A stretch of 39,102 nt of DNA from Thermoflexia bacterium (GCA_011192155.1 DUEK01000032.1:1-39102), one strand, 5' to 3'; positions 31,038 through 38,880 are shown, counted from the stretch's first letter. Notes: a model not told the origin generated them from the letters alone. Program-made: numbers and translations.

Positions 31038-32278
31038 GAATGAAAATGAGATGGGTTGCAATCTGTTTGTTGATCGCGCTCCTTTTTTCCGCCTGCGGCC
31101 CGCCCCAGGCCGAGGTGGACGGTATGGCGACCCAGGTCGCCGCCAGCATCTTGAGCACTCAGTCAGCAGCCGGCCCCGCTCCCACTTCTACTTTCACTCC
31201 TGTTCCTCCCACCACTTTTACCCTGCAAGCCGATGGCAGTGGGGATTACGTCACTCTGGCGGAGGCGGTGCGCGGCGTTCCCGAGGGGGCCACGCTCATC
31301 TTCGGCCCCGGCGTCTACCGCCTGACGGGGCGGTTGCACGTCCGCAAGTCGCTCCACCTGATGGGGGCGGGGATGGGGCAGACCGAGATCGTCTCCGCGG
31401 CCGAGGGGTACGTGATTCGTTTCAGCGGCGACGGCCCTTTTAGCGCCGAGGACATTGCCTTTCGCCATGCCGGGGAGGCTGCGGCCAGCGTGGTCGTCGT
31501 GCGCGGGGGCGAGGCGGCCTTTGCGCGCTGTCGCTTTACCGGTGCGACCGTGGGAGGGGAGCGCGACGGGGTGGGATTGTGGCTCGAGGGGAAGACGGAT
31601 GGAAGCGTGCAGGATTGCGTGAGCGACGAAAACGGCAACGTCGGCCTCCTCGTGGGCGGGCGCGCGCAGCCCACGCTGGAGGGGAATCGCTTTACGAACA
31701 ACACCGCCGTCGGCATCGTCTACGAGGGTGAGGCCGGGGGCGTTGCGCGTCGCAACCAATGTTCGGGAGGTATGGCCGGCATCAGTCTCAGCGGCCAGGC
31801 TGATCCCACGCTCGAGGAAAACCAATGCAACGACAATGACGTGTATGGCATTTTCTACATGGACGAAACCGGCGGCCAGGCCATCCGGAACGAATGTCTG
31901 AGGAACGAGATGGGGATTCTGGTCGTTGACCGGGCGCGGCCAACGCTGGAAGGGAACGTGTGTAGCGAAAATGAGGATTCCGGCATCGGCTACCAGGATA
32001 ACGCCAGCGGCTCGGCCAGCGAGAACGAGTGCTCGCGCAACGGGTATCACGGCATCTATGTTTACGACCATGCCTGGCCGGCGCTAAAGGGAAACGTGTG
32101 CGCGGATAACGAGGATGGGGGCATCTCCTATTTTGATGACGCTACTGGCTTGGTTAGCGGAAACGAATGTGTGGGCAATGGAAAATATGGCATCGCTGTG
32201 CAGATCACGGCCAACCCCACCCTGATGGGCAACGATTGTCACGATAACGGGTTGGGGGATATCGAGCATACATACTGA
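31034..32278 (+). CDS. Second exported beta-helix lipoprotein, tandem paralogue
   Basis: This 414-residue paralogue of the preceding gene is translationally coupled by ATGA. It has a clear lipobox (LLFSAC) followed by GPPQAEVDG and a Thr/Pro spacer. The first fold segment again reads LQADGSGDYVTLAEAVRGV and LHLMGAGMGQTEIVS. About ten coils follow, alternating GI.V..RA.P.LEGN.C and GI.Y.D.A.G.A..NEC types, with nearly every coil having Cys and Asn at the ladder position. It is about two coils longer than its neighbour, which points to coil-number change by unequal recombination. Function unknown; probably a cell-surface binding or structural protein. Confidence 0.82.
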   Translation: MRMKMRWVAICLLIALLFSACGPPQAEVDGMATQVAASILSTQSAAGPAPTSTFTPVPPTTFTLQADGSGDYVTLAEAVRGVPEGATLIFGPGVYRLTGRLHVRKSLHLMGAGMGQTEIVSAAEGYVIRFSGDGPFSAEDIAFRHAGEAAASVVVVRGGEAAFARCRFTGATVGGERDGVGLWLEGKTDGSVQDCVSDENGNVGLLVGGRAQPTLEGNRFTNNTAVGIVYEGEAGGVARRNQCSGGMAGISLSGQADPTLEENQCNDNDVYGIFYMDETGGQAIRNECLRNEMGILVVDRARPTLEGNVCSENEDSGIGYQDNASGSASENECSRNGYHGIYVYDHAWPALKGNVCADNEDGGISYFDDATGLVSGNECVGNGKYGIAVQITANPTLMGNDCHDNGLGDIEHTY

Positions 32279-32280
32279 AT

Positions 32281-32304
32281 TGTAGCCGCGATTTCCAAAT
32301 CGCG
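32281..32304. repeat. TGTAGCCGCGATTTCC repeat, second copy
   Basis: This 24-nt copy is identical to 20122-20145 and includes the hairpin CGCGATTT-cc-AAATCGCG. It starts 2 nt after the beta-helix gene and lies ahead of the nitrilase ribosome site. A third copy with one base missing is at 38881-38903. Confidence 0.65.
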
Positions 32305-32342
32305 CACATTGCAGTGCGCAAACGTCTTTTGGAGGGGGGAAT

Positions 32343-33290
32343 ATGACCGAGAGCTTTGTCAAAGTTGCGGTGGTGCAGGCCGCTCCGATCCTTTTCGACC
32401 GCGAAGCCACCGTCGTCAAGACCTGCCGCCTGACCGCAGAAGCGGCGGCGCAGGGCGCGCAAGTGATCCTCTTTCCCGAGGCCTTTATCCCGGCCTATCC
32501 GCGCGGGCTGGGATTTGGCACCGTGGTCGGAGGTCGCAGCCCGGCCGGCCGGCTCACTTGGCAGCGCTATTGGGCCAATGGGGTGGACGTTCCCGGCCCG
32601 GCCACCGAGTCCCTGGGGGCGGCTGCTAGGCAGGCCGGGGTCTATCTCGCCGTCGGTGTCATTGAGCGCGATAGCCAGTTCAGCCGGGGCACGCTCTATT
32701 GCACGCTGCTCTATTTTGGTCCCGACGGTCGATTGCTGGGCAAGCATCGCAAGCTCAAGCCCACCGCCGCCGAGCGGATCATCTGGGGCGAGGGGGATGG
32801 CAGCACGCTGACTGCGATCGAGACCGAGTTTGGCAAGATCGGCGGCTTGATCTGCTGGGAGAACTATATGCCCCTGGCGCGGATGGCGATGTATGGTAAG
32901 GGAGTTGATCTCTACCTGGCTCCCACCGCCGACTTTCGCGCCAGGTGGCAGGCGACTCTGTGCCACATCGCTCTCGAGGGGCGCTGCTTTGTTCTGGGCT
33001 GCAACCAGTTTGTGACCAAAGACATGTACCCGCCCGACCTGGACGGGCTTGAGGATCTAGCCGATCAGCCAGACATCATCTGCCGGGGCGGCAGCGCTAT
33101 CGTCTCCCCGCTGGGCGAGGTTTTGGCCGGACCGCTCTACGATCAGGAGGGCGTGTTGTTCGCCGAGCTTGACCTGGCCGAGGTGGCGCGGGGCAAATTC
33201 GATTTTGACGTGGTGGGCCACTATGCCCGGCCCGACGTCTTTCAACTGACCGTCAACGAGCGGCCTATGCCGCCTGTGGATAGTATATGA
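32343..33290 (+). CDS. Nitrilase-superfamily carbon-nitrogen hydrolase (aliphatic/aromatic nitrilase-like)
   Basis: This 315-residue enzyme has the full catalytic set: E46 in LFPEAFIPAYPRG, K137 in KHRKLKPTAAER and C171 in GLICWENYMPLAR. CWENY with the HRKLxPTxxERxxW segment is the pattern of true nitrilases and cyanide hydratases (branch 1), which turn nitriles into acids and ammonia. Other branches are amidases. The protein is cytoplasmic and of the usual length. The start has GGAGGGGG 5-10 nt upstream. It stands between a repeat and the cell-division gene, with no obvious partner, so its natural nitrile is unknown. Confidence 0.92.
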   Translation: MTESFVKVAVVQAAPILFDREATVVKTCRLTAEAAAQGAQVILFPEAFIPAYPRGLGFGTVVGGRSPAGRLTWQRYWANGVDVPGPATESLGAAARQAGVYLAVGVIERDSQFSRGTLYCTLLYFGPDGRLLGKHRKLKPTAAERIIWGEGDGSTLTAIETEFGKIGGLICWENYMPLARMAMYGKGVDLYLAPTADFRARWQATLCHIALEGRCFVLGCNQFVTKDMYPPDLDGLEDLADQPDIICRGGSAIVSPLGEVLAGPLYDQEGVLFAELDLAEVARGKFDFDVVGHYARPDVFQLTVNERPMPPVDSI

Positions 33291-33304
33291 GGGAATGCGT
33301 GAGC

Positions 33305-33332
33305 TTGACTTTAAGAGAAACCCGAGTATCAT
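33305..33332 (+). promoter_or_regulatory. Predicted promoter of the DivIC/FtsL-like gene
   Basis: TTGACT and TATCAT are separated by 16 bp, about 55 bp upstream of the GTG start. Confidence 0.55.
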
Positions 33333-33386
33333 AAGCGCAGTTGCCATCATTGTGCTTCATCTTGGCATTGTTGAGGAGGTATCGTC

Positions 33387-33788
33387 GTGACGCTCCCCAA
33401 ACCTAATCGCGATCAACTCGCTTTCAGCGTTGCCACCGTCATTGTTCTCGCTGTGATGGGCGCTCTCGTGTGGGGGTTTGGCCGGCAGTTGGCGCTTGCG
33501 CGGCAGATGCGGGCTGAGGAGATACGCTTGGAGCAGGCGGTGGCGGCCGAGCAGGCCCGTCACGATGAACTGACGGCGCAGTTGGAATACGTCAAGTCTG
33601 ACGAGTACGTGGAGCATTGGGCGCGGGCGGAGGCCAAGATGGCCAAACCAGGAGAGGTGGTCGTCGTGCTGGCCGCGGACACGGAATCGGTTGCCGCTCC
33701 ACAACCCACGCCATCTCCCGAGCCGGAGGCGCGACCATTTTGGGTCGAGTGGTGGGAGTTGGCCTTTGGCGCGGTTGGGCAGCCTTGA
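33387..33788 (+). CDS. Septum formation initiator (DivIC/FtsL/FtsB-like) protein
   Basis: This 133-residue protein has one membrane helix (about 12-30, SVATVIVLAVMGALVWGF) and then a coiled coil (about 31-68, RQMRAEEIRLEQAVAAEQ). The conserved segment YVKSDEYVEHWARAEAKMAKPGEVVVVL (here only located, residues 68-95) is the DivIC end motif. Such proteins link the division ring to septal wall synthesis. The start is GTG with GAGGAGG 7 nt upstream. A Pro-rich tail (about 105-118) and a Trp-rich end follow. Its stop codon overlaps the -35 box of the downstream tRNA promoter. Confidence 0.85.
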   Translation: MTLPKPNRDQLAFSVATVIVLAVMGALVWGFGRQLALARQMRAEEIRLEQAVAAEQARHDELTAQLEYVKSDEYVEHWARAEAKMAKPGEVVVVLAADTESVAAPQPTPSPEPEARPFWVEWWELAFGAVGQP

Positions 33789-33813
33789 CGCAACTGCCAG
33801 ATTGGTGTATAAT
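33785..33813 (+). promoter_or_regulatory. Predicted promoter of initiator tRNA
   Basis: TTGACG and TATAAT are separated by 17 bp, 11 bp before the tRNA. The -35 contains the stop codon of the DivIC-like gene. Confidence 0.7.
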
Positions 33814-33824
33814 CTGAAACACGT

Positions 33825-33896
33825 TGCGGGGTAGAGCAGAGGCAGCTCGTCGGGCTCATAACCCGGAGGTCCCAGGTTCGAATCCTGGCCCCGCTA
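33825..33896 (+). tRNA. Initiator tRNA-Met (CAU)
   Basis: A cloverleaf with acceptor TGCGGGG/CCCCGCT is present, where pair 1-72 is a T-T mismatch, as expected for an initiator (usually C-A). The anticodon stem TCGGG/CCCGG has the three G-C pairs of initiator tRNAs, with loop CTCATAA giving CAU. D-stem GAGC/GCTC; T-arm CCAGG/CCTGG with TTCGAAT. CCA is not encoded (CCT follows). At 72 nt it is short because of a 7-nt D loop. Confidence 0.9.
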
Positions 33897-33910
33897 CCTA
33901 CTAGTACCTG

Positions 33911-33957
33911 GGCCGCTGGGCTATTCCGTTTAGGGTAGCTTGGCGGCCTTTGGTTTG
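33911..33957 (+). terminator. Possible terminator after initiator tRNA
   Basis: GGCCGC/GCGGCC with inner GCTA/TAGC forms a hairpin followed by CTTTGGTTTG. The T-tract is broken, so this is moderate. Confidence 0.4.
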
Positions 33958-33992
33958 TGGCCCTCGTACCCAGACAGCCGATACTGCGCGAT

Positions 33993-34021
33993 TTGACAGT
34001 GCTGCTATCTTGTGAGATAAT
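33993..34021 (+). promoter_or_regulatory. Predicted strong promoter of the glycosyltransferase-operon leader
   Basis: TTGACA (perfect) and GATAAT are separated by 17 bp. Transcription should start near 34028, about 160 bp before the first gene. Confidence 0.7.
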
Positions 34022-34027
34022 TCGATC

Positions 34028-34148
34028 ATCTCTATACAGAGGAGGTGGTGCCTATGGATAGTTGTTTTAGAAACTCGGTCCGGCATCACCTCAGCGTGAT
34101 ATAGCCGGACCAAACCGATACGGCGCACCTCACGGGGTGCGCCGTATC
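34028..34148 (+). promoter_or_regulatory. Structured leader RNA with mutually exclusive hairpins
   Basis: Helix A joins GAGGTGGTGCC (34042-34052) to GGCATCACCTC (34082-34092), 11 bp with one G-U, and would hide the ribosome site of the leader ORF. Helix B joins GGTCCGGC (34077-34084) to GCCGGACC (34104-34111), with an inner ATCAC/GTGAT stem; it shares bases 34082-34092 with helix A, so only one can form. Helix C is GATACGGCGCACC (34117-34129) with GGTGCGCCGTATC (34136-34148), 13 bp perfect. The layout suits attenuation or a ligand-sensing RNA. No U-run follows helix C. Confidence 0.55.
34054..34104 (+). CDS. Putative 16-residue leader peptide
   Basis: An ATG with AGAGGAGG 8 nt upstream starts a 16-codon frame (MDSCFRNSVRHHLSVI) that stops at TAG. 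Its second half is the 5' part of helix B and the 3' part of helix A, so ribosome movement would decide which hairpin forms. The ORF has two His codons in a row but no strong run of one amino acid. It precedes the first glycosyltransferase gene by 82 bp. Confidence 0.5.
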   Translation: MDSCFRNSVRHHLSVI

Positions 34149-34186
34149 ACGTATAGCGACCAAAATCAACACAGAGGGAGAGACTT

Positions 34187-35311
34187 GTGCGAGTTTGCTA
34201 CTTTGGCGCCTACCGGGCGAACTACTCGCGCAACAAAATCTTGATCGAGGGCTTGCGGCGCAACGGCGTCGAGGTCGTCGAGTGCCACGAGCGGCTTTGG
34301 CGTGGGATAGAGGACCGGGTGCGGGCGGCCAGCGGCGGCTGGTTGCGCCCCGCCTTTGTCGCCCGCGTCATCCGCACCTATTGGCGACTGTTGAGAAGCT
34401 ACCGCCAGGCCGGCGCTTACGACGTCATGGTGCTGGGCTATCCCGGCCAGATAGACGTCTATCTGGCGCGTATCCTCACCTGGCTGCGGCGCAAGCCTTT
34501 GGCGCTGGACGTTTTTATGTCCTTGTACCTCATCGCGTCGGAGAGAGGGCTGACGGCCCGGCATCCCATCACTGCCCGGCTGATCTATTGCCTGGAAAAG
34601 TTCGCCTGTTCGCTGCCCGACCGTTTGATCCTGGATACGGCCGAGTACGTGGCATGGTTTCAGTCCACTTATGGCGTTTCGCCGGAGCGGTTTCGCCTCG
34701 TGCCCACTGGGGCCGATGATCGCATCTTCAAACCGGTGAAGAACGAACGCGCCGATGATGGTGTGTTGCGCGTCGTTTACTATGGAACCTTCATTCCCAA
34801 CCACGGTGTAGAGTATATTGTCGAGGCTGCCGAAATCCTGGCGGCTGAAGACGCGATCCGCTTTGAACTGATCGGACGAGGCCCAGAGCGCGAGAAGGCG
34901 ATCGCTTTAGCCCGGCGCTATGGCCTATCCAATGTGAAGTTTGTGGATTGGCTGGAACCGGCCGAGTTGCTGAAACGGGCGACCATCGCGGACGTGTGTC
35001 TGGGGGCGTTTGGCACGACTCCTCAATCGCTCATCACGATACAGAGCAAGGTCTATGAGGGGCTGGCGATGGGCAAGGCCGTCGTCACGGGCGACGCGCC
35101 CCTAGTGCGGGCCGCTCTGCGTCACGGCGAGCACGTCTACCTGGTTGAGCGGGCCAACCCCGGCGCTCTCGCCGCGGGTCTCTCGACGCTGCAATCGAAC
35201 CCTGCTCTGCGGCTACGCCTGGCCCGGCAAGGGCGGCGACTCTTCTCACGAGAGTACAGCGTCGAGCGATTGGGGGAGCGTATGCGATCTCACCTGGTGG
35301 AACTGGGATGA
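34187..35311 (+). CDS. Glycosyltransferase family 4-like
   Basis: This 374-residue protein starts at GTG behind GGGAG. The N-terminal Rossmann half covers residues 1-180 (VCYFGAYRANYSRNKILIEGL, YDVMVLGYPGQIDVYLARI). The C-terminal half begins VVYYGTFIPNHGVEYIVEA (about 200) and has the nucleotide-sugar site FELIGRGPEREKA, VDWLEPAELLKRATIAD and SKVYEGLAMGKAVVTGDAP, where the acidic E of VYEGLA fits the GT-B E(x7)E region. GT4 enzymes add a sugar with retention in polysaccharide or glycolipid synthesis. It is the first gene after the leader and overlaps the radical SAM gene by 4 nt. Confidence 0.9.
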   Translation: MRVCYFGAYRANYSRNKILIEGLRRNGVEVVECHERLWRGIEDRVRAASGGWLRPAFVARVIRTYWRLLRSYRQAGAYDVMVLGYPGQIDVYLARILTWLRRKPLALDVFMSLYLIASERGLTARHPITARLIYCLEKFACSLPDRLILDTAEYVAWFQSTYGVSPERFRLVPTGADDRIFKPVKNERADDGVLRVVYYGTFIPNHGVEYIVEAAEILAAEDAIRFELIGRGPEREKAIALARRYGLSNVKFVDWLEPAELLKRATIADVCLGAFGTTPQSLITIQSKVYEGLAMGKAVVTGDAPLVRAALRHGEHVYLVERANPGALAAGLSTLQSNPALRLRLARQGRRLFSREYSVERLGERMRSHLVELG

Positions 35312-36756
35312 AAGTTCTGATCATTAACCCGCCGTGGCCGGGCCGGGGGTACGGCACGCGCTCGCAAAACCGCATCATCAAGCGCCGGGGCGACAAATAC
35401 TTGCAGTATCCCATCTTCCTTGGCTACCTGGCGGCGCAATTGAAGCGGGCCGGGCGCGAGGTTTTCTACATTGATGCGGTGATGGATGAGCTTTCTCCCG
35501 ACGAGACGTGGGCGCGCGTGGAGCACATTCGGCCAGACGCGATCTTTATGGAGACGACGACTCCTTCCATCAAGTTCGATTATTGGGCCATCACCATAAT
35601 GAAGGAACGGAGCGGCGGGGCGCTCATGCTGGCCGGCGGTCCCCACGTGACCGTGTTCCCCACACAGGCGTTGCGGGAATGTGGCGCGCTGGACGTTGCG
35701 CTCAAGCAGGAATTCGATACTAGAGTCGTTCCGGTGCTAGGCAACCTGGACGATCTGACCGGGGTTACGGGCATTACGTTTCGTCAGAATGGGCGAATCG
35801 TGGATACGGGGCCGGCCGTGCTCTGCGAGGACTTGGACTCGGCGCCCTTTCCCGACCGTGATACCGTCCCTTTTGAGCGTTACCACGAGGCGTGGTACTC
35901 GCGGCTGCCTTTTATCAACGTCATGACCTCGCGGGGATGCCCGTACCCTTGCACGTTCTGTCTCTGGCCGAACGCGATGTATGGTCACAAACAGCGCTTT
36001 CGCAGCGTGGGCAACGTCATTGAAGAATTGAAATACGAGATCGAGCGACACGGCGTCCGCGAGATCAACATTGACGATAGCACGTTTACCACCAACAAAG
36101 CGCGCGTGATCGAGTTCTGCCAAAAACTGCGCGATAACCGAATTGACCTGCTCTGGACGTGTAATGGCCGCGTCGACAACGTGGATTGGGAGATGCTCTT
36201 GGAGATGAAGGCCGCCGGTTGCAAACTGATTCGTTACGGCGTCGAATCGGGGTCTCTAAAAGTGCTCGAGCGTATTCGCAAAGGTTACACGCTCGAACAG
36301 GTGCGGCGCGGTTTCAGACTGACTCGAGAAGCCGGCATAATGGCCCTGGGGGGATTCATGTTTGGCTTTCCCTACGATACCCGCGAGACGGTGGAACGGA
36401 CGCTGCAATTGGCTCGAGACCTGAACCCGGATATGGTACAGTTTTCAATTTGCATGCCGTATCCGGGCACGCCAATGTACGCCGAGGCTTGGGAGGCGGG
36501 TAAGATCATCGCCGAGGAGTGGCGCGAGTATGATATGACCTGCGGCCCGGTGGTCGAGACCGAGGATATGACTCGCGCCGAGTTGAGGCCCATCCTATCG
36601 CGGGCGTACCGCGAGTTTTATTTCCGGCCGGCTTATTTCTGGCGCGCGTTGCGCAACATCCGCAACCTGGACGAGTTCAGACGGGCGGCGCGCTCTGTGT
36701 TGAGTTTGTTTGCGGTGATCTTGATGCACCGTTCCAAGACTCCAGGGGTTTTCTGA
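35308..36756 (+). CDS. B12-binding-domain radical SAM protein
   Basis: This 482-residue protein has an N-terminal B12-binding-like domain (residues 1-130; VLIINPPWPGRGYG, FLGYLAAQLKRAGREV, MLAGGPHVTVFP). The radical SAM barrel follows (about 200-400) with the cluster motif CPYPCTFC, the Cx3Cx2C triad. YGVESGSLKVLERIRKGYT and GGFMFGFPYDT are further SAM-domain blocks. Such proteins do methylations, ring changes or other radical steps, often in lipid or natural-product pathways; members without a B12 ligand His use the cofactor base-off. It is coupled at both sides to glycosyltransferase genes, so it may modify a sugar or lipid carrier. The last codons (KTPGVF) and the stop are inside a palindrome. 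Confidence 0.9.
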   Translation: MKVLIINPPWPGRGYGTRSQNRIIKRRGDKYLQYPIFLGYLAAQLKRAGREVFYIDAVMDELSPDETWARVEHIRPDAIFMETTTPSIKFDYWAITIMKERSGGALMLAGGPHVTVFPTQALRECGALDVALKQEFDTRVVPVLGNLDDLTGVTGITFRQNGRIVDTGPAVLCEDLDSAPFPDRDTVPFERYHEAWYSRLPFINVMTSRGCPYPCTFCLWPNAMYGHKQRFRSVGNVIEELKYEIERHGVREINIDDSTFTTNKARVIEFCQKLRDNRIDLLWTCNGRVDNVDWEMLLEMKAAGCKLIRYGVESGSLKVLERIRKGYTLEQVRRGFRLTREAGIMALGGFMFGFPYDTRETVERTLQLARDLNPDMVQFSICMPYPGTPMYAEAWEAGKIIAEEWREYDMTCGPVVETEDMTRAELRPILSRAYREFYFRPAYFWRALRNIRNLDEFRRAARSVLSLFAVILMHRSKTPGVF

Positions 36757-36770
36757 AACCCCTGGAGTCT
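36737..36770. repeat. 15-bp palindrome supplying the radical SAM stop codon
   Basis: AGACTCCAGGGGTTT (36737-36751) and AAACCCCTGGAGTCT (36756-36770) are perfect inverted copies with loop TCTG. The stop TGA is 36754-36756. The GGAGG of the next gene (36771-36775) abuts the right arm. It matches the ends of the 11379-11529 unit (CCAGACTCCAG). Confidence 0.75.
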
Positions 36771-36781
36771 GGAGGCAAAAG

Positions 36782-38023
36782 ATGCACATCACATTCCTGT
36801 TGAGCCAGGGGCCAAAAGGCGCGGGCTTCATCGGGCGGTATTTCCCGCTGGCGAAGGAATTGGTCAAGCTGGGATACCAGATCAGGCTGCTGGCGCCTCA
36901 CTCCGCGTTCGATACATTGGCCGCGCATCACTTTTGGCAGGATGGGGTCGAGCTGTTTTACGTGGGCCAGATGCACGTGCGCAAATCGGGCAGCCGCAAG
37001 ACGTATCTGAGCCAGCCGGAACTGTTGCAAGTGGCGGCGGCTACTACGTGGCGCATGTTTCGCCTGGCGGCGTCGCTGCCGACCGACGCCTATCAGATCT
37101 GCAAAGCGCAACCGATCAACGGGCTGGCCGCGTTGCTGGCGCGCTGTCTGCGTCCGAGGCCGATCTTTGTCGATAGCGACGATTATGAGACAGAGTTCAA
37201 TCGCTACTCGGCGGCCTGGCAGCGGCGCGTCGTCGCTGGTTTTGAAAAGACCCTGCCGCGTCTGGCGCGGGGCGTGACCGCCCAAACGCGCTTTAACGTC
37301 GCCCGCAACGTCTCTTATGGAGTTCCGGCCGAGCGGGCACTGTATGCGCCCAACGGCGTTGACCGCGAGCGGTTCGCCGGGGTCACAGAGACGGATGCCC
37401 AAGCGCTGCGCCGGGGACTGAACCTCGATGGCTGCAAGGTTGTGCTGTACGTGGGGAGCTTGAGTCTGACGAGCCATCCCCTCGATCTGTTGTTGAGCGC
37501 GTTCGCCCAAGTGCGCCGGCGGGAGAGCGCGGCGCGGCTGCTGCTAGTCGGCGGTGGGGAAGATTATGATACTTTGCGAACGGGCGTAGAAGAAATGGGC
37601 CTTGCCAATAGCGTACGATTCAGCGGGCGAGTCGCGCCGGAGCGAGTTCCCCTCTATTTCAAAGCGGCGGACGTTTCGGTCGAGCCGGTGCGCGATGATC
37701 TGACGGCGCGCGCGCGCTCGCCGCTCAAAGTGTTCGAGAGCATGGCGGCCGGCACGCCCGTCGTCGCCGGCGACGTGGGGGAGCGGCGCGAGATTCTGGG
37801 TGGGGCGGGGGTGCTGGTCGCCCCTGGCGACGCCGGCGCGTTGGCCGCCGGGCTGCTGGCCGTGTTGCAGGATCGGGACGCCCGCCAGCGCATGGCCCAA
37901 GCTGCCAAGATCGGGCGGGAGCGGTACTATTGGGATGTGTTGGCGCGCGATTTTGAGAGGGTGTATCATGGTTTGCCCTCTAGCGCGTCAAGCCCCGGCG
38001 CAACACGAGAAAGGCGCCAGTGA
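36782..38023 (+). CDS. Glycosyltransferase family 4-like
   Basis: This 413-residue GT-B enzyme has FLLSQGPKGAGFIGRYFPLAKEL at the start (located, residues 5-27) and the acceptor-domain PIFVDSDDYETEFNRYS near 127. The donor half has VLYVGSLSLTSHPLDLLL (about 220), LLLVGGGEDYDTLR, FSGRVAPERVPLYFKAADV and SPLKVFESMAAGTPVVAGDVG (about 318-338), the last with the E(x7)E-type donor site. The start ATG is 6 nt after GGAGG at the edge of the palindrome. The end overlaps the GT2 gene by 4 nt. It is probably part of the same glycan pathway as its neighbours. Confidence 0.92.
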   Translation: MHITFLLSQGPKGAGFIGRYFPLAKELVKLGYQIRLLAPHSAFDTLAAHHFWQDGVELFYVGQMHVRKSGSRKTYLSQPELLQVAAATTWRMFRLAASLPTDAYQICKAQPINGLAALLARCLRPRPIFVDSDDYETEFNRYSAAWQRRVVAGFEKTLPRLARGVTAQTRFNVARNVSYGVPAERALYAPNGVDRERFAGVTETDAQALRRGLNLDGCKVVLYVGSLSLTSHPLDLLLSAFAQVRRRESAARLLLVGGGEDYDTLRTGVEEMGLANSVRFSGRVAPERVPLYFKAADVSVEPVRDDLTARARSPLKVFESMAAGTPVVAGDVGERREILGGAGVLVAPGDAGALAAGLLAVLQDRDARQRMAQAAKIGRERYYWDVLARDFERVYHGLPSSASSPGATRERRQ

Positions 38024-38844
38024 AAGTCACGGCGGCGATTCCCTGCTACAACGGTGCGCGCTACGTTGGACACGCCATCGAATCTCTGCTAAACCAATCC
38101 CGCCCGGCCGACGAAATACTTGTGATTGACGATGGCTCCACCGATGGCGGCGCAGACATCATCCGCCGCTATCCGGTCAAGTTGGTGCAACACGTGCGGA
38201 ACGAGGGGTTAGCGGCGGCGCGCAACACGGCTATCGCGGAGGCGACAGGCGACATTTTGGCTTTCGTCGATGTGGACGCTTTCGCCGATGCGGATTGCCT
38301 AAAGGTGTTGCTCGGCGGCTACGATGACGCGCGGGTGGGCGGCGTGGGCGGGCGGGGGATCGAATCGAACATCCATTCCCTGGCCGACCGTTGGCGGCAG
38401 CTCCACGCCAGCCAGGGATATGGGGACACGCCCAAATACGTCGAGCACCTGCACGGGATCTGCATGTCGTTTCGCCTGAGCGCGCTGCACCAGGTTGGAG
38501 GATTCAACGCTGGGTTCCGAACCAATGGGGAGGACGTCGAGATCGGCCTGCGGTTGAACGCGGCCGGCTACCGTCTGCGCTACCTGCCAGGCGCAAAGGT
38601 ATATCACCAACGCAGCGACGATGAATCCAGCCTCCGGCGCGCGATGGCGGCCTGGTGCGTGGGCGCGTACCGCGCCCGGTGCGTCAATCATCGCCAGCCG
38701 TGGCGCGCGTTCGCCGGGACGCTGCGCCGCATGGTCGTTGACCCGGCATCGGATCTGTTGCTCGAACGCGACCCCGCGCTGGCGCGATTGAGCTGGCGCA
38801 TCTGTTGGGATAAACTGCGAGCTATGGTAGAGAGTAGGGAGTAG
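38020..38844 (+). CDS. Glycosyltransferase family 2
   Basis: This 274-residue GT-A enzyme starts at GTG overlapping the previous stop (GTGA). It has AAIPCYNGARYVGHAIES (about 5-22), VIDDGSTDGGADII (the first Asp site), NEGLAAARNTAIAEA and the DxD metal motif in AFVDVDAFADAD (about 81-92). ICMSFRLSALHQVGGFNAGF and NGEDVEIGLRLNAAGYRL are the acceptor-side and ED(V)E catalytic blocks. It should transfer a sugar with inversion. No membrane helix is evident. It is the last complete gene of the operon. Confidence 0.92.
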   Translation: MKVTAAIPCYNGARYVGHAIESLLNQSRPADEILVIDDGSTDGGADIIRRYPVKLVQHVRNEGLAAARNTAIAEATGDILAFVDVDAFADADCLKVLLGGYDDARVGGVGGRGIESNIHSLADRWRQLHASQGYGDTPKYVEHLHGICMSFRLSALHQVGGFNAGFRTNGEDVEIGLRLNAAGYRLRYLPGAKVYHQRSDDESSLRRAMAAWCVGAYRARCVNHRQPWRAFAGTLRRMVVDPASDLLLERDPALARLSWRICWDKLRAMVESRE

Positions 38845-38880
38845 TAATCATGATCCCTGGCTCACCACCAAGAACGAAAA

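Noticed and set aside
29946-32278. CRISPR-like or tandem DNA repeats
   Set aside because: The repeats are in-frame protein coils with diverged codons, not exact direct repeats with spacers.
34117-34148. Intrinsic terminator at helix C of the leader
   Set aside because: The stem is strong, but no U-run follows, so termination without a factor is not supported; kept as part of the leader structure.
33993-34186. T-box riboswitch
   Set aside because: No T-box consensus, specifier loop or terminator/antiterminator pair of the usual kind could be recognised.
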